DNA from: an uncultured Collinsella sp.
GTDB lineage: Bacteria; Actinomycetota; Coriobacteriia; Coriobacteriales; Coriobacteriaceae
Direction of reading: 5' to 3'
DNA length: 14,545 bases
Assembly: GCA_900549275.1 (NCBI GenBank)
Contig: URNU01000014.1
Location: 1 to 14,545, forward strand
Shown here: piece after piece, positions 1 to 5,866 of the stretch
Position numbering within the stretch: position 1 is the first letter of the stretch
Layout: each line of letters opens with the position of its first letter
Made by a program: the position numbers and the translations under genes
Notes under the pieces: model-generated
What the model was told of the DNA's origin: nothing
The model's database searches: none
What the model saw: the letters and a program-made list of their open reading frames with translations, nothing else

Positions 1-74
1 TCCATGTGACCGGCACGGGCGACCAGGTCGCAACCATTACGTGGACGGTCGAGCCCGGTGCGCACACGGCCTAA
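1..74 (+). CDS. 3' end of an upstream gene, probably a secreted or surface protein (partial)
   Basis: Frame 3 is open from the window edge to TAA at 72-74 and encodes 23 residues ending in DQVATITWTVEPGAHTA. The alternating polar and hydrophobic pattern (VATITWTVE) looks like the last beta strand of an extracellular beta-sandwich domain. The next two genes on this strand encode exported proteins, which fits a surface-protein operon. The stop lies inside the first codons of the next gene (17-base overlap if that gene starts at GTG 58), so the two are probably co-transcribed and translationally coupled. No sorting signal is present at this C terminus. Too little is visible to name a family. Confidence 0.55.
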   Translation, partial: HVTGTGDQVATITWTVEPGAHTA

Positions 75-315
75 GGCGATGGTCCTTGCCGTCATCATCG
101 GCGTTGTAACGTTTGCCCCGATCGCCGCCTTTGCCCAACAAGAGCAGGCGCAAGCTGCCACACAGGTGACTGTCGATCTATCGGAGCTCGAACGCAGCGG
201 CCAACATGAACCCCTAGCGCAAACGGGCGACACGCGACAGCTCCTGGCAGCAGGAATCGCCGCGGCAGGTGCAAGCGCCATCGGCCTTGGCCTGCACATC
301 AAACGCAGCCAGTAG
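58..315 (+). CDS. Small secreted protein with LAQTG-type sortase anchor
   Basis: An 85-residue protein. Residues 1-26 form a signal peptide: a basic start (RTRPK), a hydrophobic core (MVLAVIIGVVTFAPIAAFA) and an AFA-Q cleavage-like site. About 27 polar residues follow. The C terminus is a classic cell-wall sorting signal: LAQTGD at residues 53-58, a hydrophobic helix, then the basic tail KRSQ. LAQTG differs from LPXTG at position 2. If it is processed, the mature wall-linked peptide would be only about 30 residues. I chose GTG 58 over ATG 79 because it supplies the basic n-region of the signal peptide; ATG 79 has a weak AAGG just upstream and remains possible. It overlaps the end of the preceding gene and is followed after 41 bases by another exported protein. 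It could be a minor pilin-like or wall-display peptide, but no homologue is recognised. Confidence 0.7.
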   Translation: MRTRPKAMVLAVIIGVVTFAPIAAFAQQEQAQAATQVTVDLSELERSGQHEPLAQTGDTRQLLAAGIAAAGASAIGLGLHIKRSQ

Positions 316-356
316 CCACACAAATCGAGACCGTCCAGAACAGGTAAGGAGAGCCC

Positions 357-1769
357 ATGGCATCAAAGAACCTTTTGCCCGTTGCCGCGCTCTGCAGCGC
401 GCTTGTCACCGGCATGCCCGTCGCCGCTCTAGCGACACCCGCCGTAGACGTCCCCTTACCTGCCGTCAACTGTCTCGTCACAAACCAGATGAGCACCATC
501 GCGCGCCAACGCCTCTCGCTTGCGCAGGCAAGCATTTCGACCTCGGGGTGTCTCCGTCGCTGCACGAACAGCTCGATAGTCGTGGATACCGAGCGCTCGC
601 GCACAACGGACGGTCCTCTAACGGGATGCGCCATCTGCACATGGCGTGCGGCTGCAACTGATGCCGATGGCGATTCCTGCGACGTGGAGCTGTGTTTCGA
701 CATCACCCTGTCCGATGACTCGGCGGACGGGGCAACGGTCGCCTTCGACAGCACATTTTTCGAAGACGGAGGAGGTGTATGCCTGGGCTGCGTCCCCTCG
801 AGCGCCGATGGCGCGCAGCCCGCCATCTCATTCACCGCATCGCTGAAAATGACCAAGGTGGGCACCGACGCCACAGCGAATGGCGAGATCGCCCTGATGT
901 TCTACGCGAGCGACACAGAAAGCCAGGAGATTCGGGACAAACAGCGGACCGGATCGCTCAGCCTGACGCGAGGGGCAGATCCCGGTCCCGACGATATCAG
1001 CACCCAAATGCAAGATGTGCATCACGTCCTTGTCGATCCGGCGCTCCTCGAGATGGAATGGAGCGGAGCGGGAGCGGTCGGGCTCGCCCCCTCGACAGGT
1101 GGCATCGCAAGCAACTCCAGCGAGAACAGCGGTGAAATAGCGCCTGGAAACAATGGAACACCAGTCGGCATAACACCGCCATTGAGCGGTCCTTCAGCCA
1201 CTTTCAGCGAGCCAAGCGAGACGGCCGCCGCAGTGGGCGGCACGCAAGCTGGCGAAAACTTGGACTATGCCATGCCGACGGACATCGACGAGGGCAATTG
1301 TTGCATGATGGTCGCGCTCGACCGCACGGAAACCGTCGACGCCGCGAGCATTGAGGTCACCGCCGCCGATAAGCCTGTCCGCAAAGCAGCCATTATCGCT
1401 TTTCCCAAAACCGTCGAAGTTGTTTTTCTGCCATCGGGCGAGGTCGTAGCCCCCACCCTGCTCACCTTGCTTGGGGCAAAGGGCACGGCCAACCAAATCG
1501 ACAACCTCACGGTCGTCGACCCTGCAACCGCCGCAAAACTGCACCTGTATGCCGTAACCTCGGACGGAGGCAAAACCGAGGAATTCGACGGTGAGAACCT
1601 CCTGAATAACCGGATACTCCATAGAATGGAAGACGTCTCGTATCAAATTGAGCTCGAGGGATTTGACCGAACTCGAGATGCCGATATCATCGCCGCGGCT
1701 ATTGAGTCCCCGCAGCGACTCATGACGCTGCGTTTCGATTACAGCCCCTATGTCGTGATGGGAGGCTGA
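357..1769 (+). CDS. Secreted cysteine-rich protein of unknown function
   Basis: A 470-residue protein starting at ATG 357 behind a strong AAGGAG site. Residues 1-27 look like a signal peptide (hydrophobic core, ALA-T cleavage-like site). The mature part holds 11 cysteines: ten lie in residues 39-145 or as a CC pair at 315-316, including two CXXC pairs (91/94 and 142/145), which suggests disulfides formed outside the cell. Residues about 245-300 are a Ser/Gly/Pro/Asn-rich linker separating an N-terminal cysteine-rich domain from a C-terminal beta-rich domain (about 300-470) ending in YSPYVVMGG. There is no LPXTG motif and no C-terminal membrane helix, so it is either released or held by a partner such as the small LAQTG protein just upstream. 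I do not recognise the family; a component of a surface structure is the best guess from its neighbours. Confidence 0.7.
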   Translation: MASKNLLPVAALCSALVTGMPVAALATPAVDVPLPAVNCLVTNQMSTIARQRLSLAQASISTSGCLRRCTNSSIVVDTERSRTTDGPLTGCAICTWRAAATDADGDSCDVELCFDITLSDDSADGATVAFDSTFFEDGGGVCLGCVPSSADGAQPAISFTASLKMTKVGTDATANGEIALMFYASDTESQEIRDKQRTGSLSLTRGADPGPDDISTQMQDVHHVLVDPALLEMEWSGAGAVGLAPSTGGIASNSSENSGEIAPGNNGTPVGITPPLSGPSATFSEPSETAAAVGGTQAGENLDYAMPTDIDEGNCCMMVALDRTETVDAASIEVTAADKPVRKAAIIAFPKTVEVVFLPSGEVVAPTLLTLLGAKGTANQIDNLTVVDPATAAKLHLYAVTSDGGKTEEFDGENLLNNRILHRMEDVSYQIELEGFDRTRDADIIAAAIESPQRLMTLRFDYSPYVVMGG

Positions 1770-1887
1770 GGCTTGGGCACCAAATGCCGTCATTAATACC
1801 ACTTATATAACGTATAGGATGAGTCGTGACGCACCATGCAGCCCGGTCTGCTACGATTGCCAGGTTGGCATCAATATGGGAGGGCTC
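1770..1887 (+). promoter_or_regulatory. Intergenic region with weak promoter-like -10 before the DUF554 gene
   Basis: The spacer between the cysteine-rich protein and the DUF554 gene holds an AT-rich patch at 1791-1818 that stands out from its surroundings. TATAAC at 1806-1811 is a plausible -10 box, but no good -35 is found 16-18 bases upstream. There is no clear intrinsic terminator for the upstream surface genes. A short inverted repeat TGCCA-GGT-TGGCA lies near 1859-1871, close to the ribosome binding site. Confidence 0.3.
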
Positions 1888-2604
1888 ATGCCGGGTTTGG
1901 GAACGATCATCAACGTCGCGCTTTTGATTGCGGGCGGACTGCTGGGCCTTATAGGCGGACGCTTTATCACACCCCGCATCCAAGACACGCTCATGAAGGC
2001 GTCGGGACTGTGCGTTCTGTTTATCGGACTGGGTGGCACCATGCAAAAGATGCTCGTCATTGACGGGAAAGCGCTGGCAACCACCGGCACCACCATGCTC
2101 ATCGTCTCGCTTGCCCTTGGCTCGCTCATCGGCGAGGCCATAAACCTGGAAGCCGGCATCGAAAACCTGGGCGAATGGCTCAAGCGCAAAACCGGCAGCG
2201 AGGGAGACAACGAGTTCACCAATGCCTTTGTCTCGACATCGCTGACCGTCTGCATCGGTGCCATGGCTATCGTGGGATCAATCCAAGACGGCCTGCTCGG
2301 CGACTGGTCCACGCTTGCCCTCAAGGGCGCGCTAGACTGCATCATCGTCTGCACCATGACGGCCTCACTCGGCCGCGGCTGCATCTTCTCCGCCCTTCCC
2401 GTTGCCGTATTTCAGGGAACGATTACGCTGTTTGCCGGTGCGCTCTCCCCCATCATGACCGCCGCCGCCCTCGACAGCCTATCGCTCGTGGGCTCTATGC
2501 TCATCTTCTGCGTCGGAGTCAACCTCATCCGTCCTCAGACCTTCCGCACGGCCAATATGCTCCCCTCCGTTGTCATAGCCGTCATCTACGCCCTCCTGTT
2601 CTAA
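1888..2604 (+). CDS. DUF554 family membrane protein (YdfK/YqgA-type)
   Basis: A 238-residue integral membrane protein. The start at ATG 1888 has GGGAGGG immediately upstream and gives the typical DUF554 N terminus (GTIINVALLIAGGLLGL); the frame also allows ATG 1819 or 1876. The family signature is clear at residues 110-139, FTNAFVSTSLTVCIGAMAIV followed by GSIQDGLLGD, with GLCVLFIGLGG at 40-50. About seven hydrophobic segments are visible (about 6-24, 40-50, 66-82, 115-132, 148-162, 166-187 and 195-238). Length matches the family (about 230 residues). The biochemical role of DUF554 proteins is not established; a transport function is often assumed from topology only. It stands between the surface cluster and the TerB/BrxD module and is probably transcribed separately from both. 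Confidence 0.9.
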   Translation: MPGLGTIINVALLIAGGLLGLIGGRFITPRIQDTLMKASGLCVLFIGLGGTMQKMLVIDGKALATTGTTMLIVSLALGSLIGEAINLEAGIENLGEWLKRKTGSEGDNEFTNAFVSTSLTVCIGAMAIVGSIQDGLLGDWSTLALKGALDCIIVCTMTASLGRGCIFSALPVAVFQGTITLFAGALSPIMTAAALDSLSLVGSMLIFCVGVNLIRPQTFRTANMLPSVVIAVIYALLF

Positions 2605-2646
2605 ATCTATCTACGTAGCGGTATCTCGAACACCTGTTTGATGCTG

Positions 2647-2662
2647 TGCTATGATATGAGGT
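2647..2662 (+). promoter_or_regulatory. Extended -10 promoter of the TerB-BrxD-BrxHI module
   Basis: TGCTATGAT at 2647-2655 matches an extended -10 element: TATGAT preceded by TG at the correct distance. A transcript would start near 2662, about 30 bases before the GTG start of the TerB gene. The -35 region (TCGAAC, 2626-2631, 18-base spacer) is weak, which is acceptable for an extended -10 promoter. An 8-base palindrome CTACGTAG lies upstream at 2611-2618. No terminator for the DUF554 gene is visible in this 88-base gap. Confidence 0.5.
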
Positions 2663-2692
2663 CACCGAAGCTGCGTTAGGAGAGGAGAAGCG

Positions 2693-4453
2693 GTGGCCGA
2701 CCAGGACATCAAGATGCTCATCGAGCGCATTATGGCCGAGGCCCGGACCCATCAGTCTGCTCGCTTCTCAAACGAAGTCTATGCTGACGAGCCGATTCTC
2801 AAGACCGGCCGACAGATGCAGAATTTCCTTCCCGACCAGTACCGCAAGATGCGCGAGATATCGCGCTGGCAGGATGACCCCAAAGGCGGTGCGGGACGCT
2901 GGCTTTCGGAAGCTGAGCTCTTCTACCGTCAAGGCCTGCTGATGGCCAACTTTGATGACGACTGTCCCTACAACGGTACGTTCAAGTCGTACTTTCCCAC
3001 CTACAACGCCATGAGCGATCGGCAACTGCGCGGCTATTTTACTTGGCGCGCCCAAGTGCGCCGCGGAACCGTCGAGGAAACGTCTACGTCCTTTGCCTTC
3101 CTGTATCTCTATGAGCTGATCTGTGGCATTGGCGTAGATGACCCACTCGATGGTTTTAACAAAATCAAGGCCTTTTGGGATGCCTATCGCGCCTTCGAGC
3201 CCGGCATCGACCGGTTTGCACGCGTGTGGCTGCAGGATTACGCCGTTTTCCACGGACTCGACCCCAAGCTACTTCGCGACTCTAAAACCGTCATGTTCGA
3301 TAACGCCCTTATCGAGCTACGCCGCGCAGCGCGAGACCTCTCGCCTGTACCGGCGCCGTCGGCCCAAGTCCCCAAGCGTCGCAAAGTCTCCGAACCCACG
3401 CTCCCCCTTCCGCCCGACGAGGCGGGCGAGGAGCGACTCATGGCCGCCATCAATGCCCTCTCCACGTATAACCTCAATAACTCAAGACTCGATCGCAGCC
3501 ACCATCGCGACCTACGCCACGTGGCATGTGCCGTGTATGTCCGTATGGCGCGCTACTATGACACGCACCGAAAGACCGGTATCGTGGCGAGCTTGTTTGG
3601 GGAGGAGACGGCCATGCCCTATACCATGTTTGCCTCGGCTGTGTTCTTTGCGCCTAATCGCCACGAGGATTGCGAATACCGTCTGGACCCCATCCATATT
3701 TACCGTTGTCAAAACGGCTTTTGGGAATGCATGCGCATCCACGGCAGCAGGCAAAAAAGCAGCAAGCTTGGTGAGATAATGCGCGCCTGCGACCAACGCC
3801 TGCGCCTGGCCCTAGACCCCGCCCATCCCCTGAAGGAGGAGAAGGTCCCCAAATATCTGGCCAAGATCATCGATGACGAGATCGTGGCATGGCTTTCGTG
3901 GGACGCCGCGCACCAGCCAGTCAAGATCGATATCGATTTGAGTCAGCTGGAGTACATTCGGAGCGCCGCCGCGCAAACGCGCGAAGCGCTTTTGATTGAT
4001 GAGGAGCGCGAGGATGATGTGCTCGCAAAGGTCGATACGGCGGGTTCCAAGCAACCGGAAGCCAAGCCCGCGGCCGACGTGATGGCCGAGCCGATCGTGG
4101 CGCCCACGGAGCGCAACGAAGCCGACGAGCCAACCATTTCCACCGAACAGTTTGGCGTCGTGGCACCGCTCCTCGCACCGACGCCAGCGATCGTATCGAC
4201 TGCACCCGCTGGCACCGCAACCGAACTCGCGCCCGCTGCAACCGCGTATCTGCGCGCACTGCTCGAGCAGAACACGGCACAGGCGGCATCGGCAGTGGAG
4301 AGGTCGGGACAGAGCGAGGACATGCTCGTCGATACCATCAACGAGGCGCTCTTTGACCTGGTGGGTGACACCGTAATTGAATTTGGCGCGGCAGGACCGC
4401 ACATTATCGAGGACTACGAAGCAGACGTGAGAGGATACCTAGACTATGAGTGA
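2693..4453 (+). CDS. TerB-N/TerB-C domain protein, first gene of a BrxD/BrxHI module
   Basis: A 586-residue soluble protein starting at GTG 2693 with a duplicated AGGAGAGGAG site five bases upstream. Residues about 60-200 match the TerB-N domain: RWLSEAELFYRQGLLM, then YFPTYNAMSDRQLRGYFTWR and a YLYELICGIGV core. A Pro-rich linker (about 217-245) leads to a middle region (about 246-410) containing MPYTMFASAVFFAP. The C terminus fits TerB-C: IDLSQLEYIRSAAAQTREAL at about 413-432 and NEALFDLVGDTVIEF plus EDYEADVRGYL at 550-583. These two parts are split by a Pro/Ala/Glu-rich low-complexity stretch (about 445-515). No signal peptide, membrane helix or nuclease motif is seen. The name comes from tellurite resistance, but TerB-N/TerB-C proteins also occur with ATPases and helicases in predicted DNA-processing operons, which fits here. 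It overlaps the ATPase gene by 8 bases. The likely role, as sensor or scaffold, is inference. Confidence 0.85.
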   Translation: MADQDIKMLIERIMAEARTHQSARFSNEVYADEPILKTGRQMQNFLPDQYRKMREISRWQDDPKGGAGRWLSEAELFYRQGLLMANFDDDCPYNGTFKSYFPTYNAMSDRQLRGYFTWRAQVRRGTVEETSTSFAFLYLYELICGIGVDDPLDGFNKIKAFWDAYRAFEPGIDRFARVWLQDYAVFHGLDPKLLRDSKTVMFDNALIELRRAARDLSPVPAPSAQVPKRRKVSEPTLPLPPDEAGEERLMAAINALSTYNLNNSRLDRSHHRDLRHVACAVYVRMARYYDTHRKTGIVASLFGEETAMPYTMFASAVFFAPNRHEDCEYRLDPIHIYRCQNGFWECMRIHGSRQKSSKLGEIMRACDQRLRLALDPAHPLKEEKVPKYLAKIIDDEIVAWLSWDAAHQPVKIDIDLSQLEYIRSAAAQTREALLIDEEREDDVLAKVDTAGSKQPEAKPAADVMAEPIVAPTERNEADEPTISTEQFGVVAPLLAPTPAIVSTAPAGTATELAPAATAYLRALLEQNTAQAASAVERSGQSEDMLVDTINEALFDLVGDTVIEFGAAGPHIIEDYEADVRGYLDYE

Positions 4454-5750
4454 TACCGCATCCGCAGCACCCCGTGTGCCCAAGCGCGTCGCCGCCGTCA
4501 TTCTCAACTCGCTCAAGGGCGGCGTGGTCCCGCGCATCGGCCTTCCCTACATCACCGTAGGGCGCGAGGTCGAGATCCGCGCCCTGCTCACCGACCTGAG
4601 TCTCATCGCCAACGGCGGCGCAAGCTTCCGCTTTCTGGTCGGTCGCTACGGAGCCGGCAAGAGCTTTTTGCTCCAGACCATCCGCACGCACGCCATGGGT
4701 GAGGGATTCGTCGTCGCCGATGCCGACCTATCCCCTGAGCGCCGCCTGCAGGGCGGCCAGGGACAGGGCCTTGCCACCTACCGTGAGCTCATCCGCAACA
4801 TATCGACTAAAACGCGCCCCGAGGGCGGTGCGCTCAACCTTATCCTGGATCGCTGGGTCGCCTCGTGTGCCGATGCCGATGAGTCTGCCGTCAATGCCCA
4901 ACTGGCCCCGCTCGAGGAAATGGTCCACGGCTTCGACTTCTCCCGTATGCTCCGCCGCTACCGCGCGGCCGTATCCGAGGGCGACGAAGAAACTATGAGC
5001 CGCGTGACCAAATGGATTCGCGGCGAGTACCGCACCAAGAGTGAGGCACGCGCCGAGCTGGGCTCCTCGACCATCATCAGCGATGACGACTGGTACGACT
5101 ACGTTAAGCTCATTGCGCGCTTTTTGGTCTGCAGCGGCTACAAGGGCATGCTGGTGCTCATCGACGAGCTCGTGAATCTGTACAAGATTCCCAACGCCAT
5201 CACGCGCCAGTACAACTACGAGAAAATCCTGACCATGTACAACGACACGCTCCAGGGTAAAGCGCAGTACCTGGGCATGATTATGGGCGGCACGCCAACC
5301 TCCATCGAAGACCGCCGCCGCGGCGTGTTCTCCTACGAGGCCCTGCGCAGCCGACTCGCTCAGGGCCGCTTTGCGCGCGAGGACCTTAAGGACATGCTCG
5401 CGCCCATCATTCGTCTGCAGCCACTCACCTATGAGGAGCTGCTGGTGCTCATCGAAAAACTCATGCAGATCCATGCCGGCTACTTTGGCTGGACGCCCAC
5501 GCTTACCGAGAACGACTTGGTGGACTTTCTCAAGATTGAGTTTGGCCGCGTGGGAGCCGATACGCACTTGACGCCGCGTGAGGTCATTCGTGACTTTATC
5601 GAGCTGCTCGACATCCTATGCCAAAACCCCGACGCCAACGTGGCCGAGCTACTGCAAAGCGTCGGCGGCGACGCGCTGGCGCCGGCAACAGCAACAGGCG
5701 ACACCGGCACCGCAAGCGGCGACCGCAATTTCGCCGAGTTCACCATCTAA
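4446..5750 (+). CDS. brxD: BrxD-type P-loop ATPase (BREX BrxC/BrxD family, formerly DUF2791)
   Basis: A 434-residue cytoplasmic ATPase. Walker A is GRYGAGKSF at residues 66-74, followed by LLQTI; Walker B is GMLVLIDELVNLYK at 234-247 with D240/E241. A sensor-like segment YLGMIMGGTPTSIED (275-289) leads to RRRGVFSYEALRSRL (290-304), the characteristic BrxC/BrxD block. Residues 325-395 resemble the winged-helix-like C-terminal part of the family. Length matches BrxD (about 430 residues) rather than the roughly 1200-residue BrxC. ATG 4446 lies inside the end of the TerB gene, so the two are almost certainly translationally coupled. In type 2 BREX, BrxD is encoded with the helicase BrxHI, as it is here. 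Residues 411-427 form an Ala/Gly/Thr-rich tail. ATP hydrolysis and DNA or helicase loading are inferred from family membership. Confidence 0.88.
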   Translation: MSDTASAAPRVPKRVAAVILNSLKGGVVPRIGLPYITVGREVEIRALLTDLSLIANGGASFRFLVGRYGAGKSFLLQTIRTHAMGEGFVVADADLSPERRLQGGQGQGLATYRELIRNISTKTRPEGGALNLILDRWVASCADADESAVNAQLAPLEEMVHGFDFSRMLRRYRAAVSEGDEETMSRVTKWIRGEYRTKSEARAELGSSTIISDDDWYDYVKLIARFLVCSGYKGMLVLIDELVNLYKIPNAITRQYNYEKILTMYNDTLQGKAQYLGMIMGGTPTSIEDRRRGVFSYEALRSRLAQGRFAREDLKDMLAPIIRLQPLTYEELLVLIEKLMQIHAGYFGWTPTLTENDLVDFLKIEFGRVGADTHLTPREVIRDFIELLDILCQNPDANVAELLQSVGGDALAPATATGDTGTASGDRNFAEFTI

Positions 5751-5789
5751 CCTGCCAAAAAGGGACAGGTTTATTTTGGCGGGTTTTAT
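5749..5789 (+). terminator. Hairpin with T-rich tail between brxD and the helicase gene
   Basis: Arms 5749-5760 (AACCTGCCAAAA) and 5774-5785 (TTTTGGCGGGTT) pair over 12 bp with one G-T wobble and a 13-base loop. The 3' side runs into TTTTAT (5784-5789), as in an intrinsic terminator. It begins at the stop codon of the ATPase gene and lies 78 bases before the helicase start. Because the stem is AT-rich at the loop and the T tract is short, partial termination is more likely than complete. Confidence 0.45.
5755..5773 (+). repeat. Intergenic motif copy 1 (CCAAAAAGGGACAGGTTTA)
   Basis: The loop side of the hairpin above carries CCAAAAAGGGACAGGTTTA. A related sequence occurs in opposite orientation just after the helicase gene (8306-8325). 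Both share A-run, (G)GAC, one variable base, then GGTTT. Two similar copies bracketing one gene suggest a small dispersed intergenic element, although two copies alone are weak proof. Confidence 0.35.
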
Positions 5790-5866
5790 CTGGGCAAACG
5801 TCGAGGCAGTGATGCGGCAAGCCACTGCTCACCGCGTTAAGAGGTTCGTATTTGAGAGGAGGCCCC
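5790..5866 (+). promoter_or_regulatory. Leader of the helicase gene with a small stem-loop
   Basis: A perfect 6-bp inverted repeat GCAGTG (5806-5811) and CACTGC (5823-5828) encloses an 11-base loop. I find no convincing -35/-10 pair here, so helicase expression probably depends on read-through from the upstream genes. The ribosome binding site AGGAGG at 5857-5862 sits four bases before GTG 5867 and decides that start over an upstream TTG at 5852. Confidence 0.35.

Noticed and set aside
1819..1887. Longer DUF554 protein from ATG 1819
   Set aside because: It adds a Cys-rich polar stretch not seen in the family and has no good ribosome binding site; a leaderless start there cannot be fully excluded.
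4728..5567. 279-codon open frame on the minus strand opposite brxD
   Set aside because: The BrxD Walker motifs and family blocks lie on the plus strand, and the antisense translation resembles no domain.
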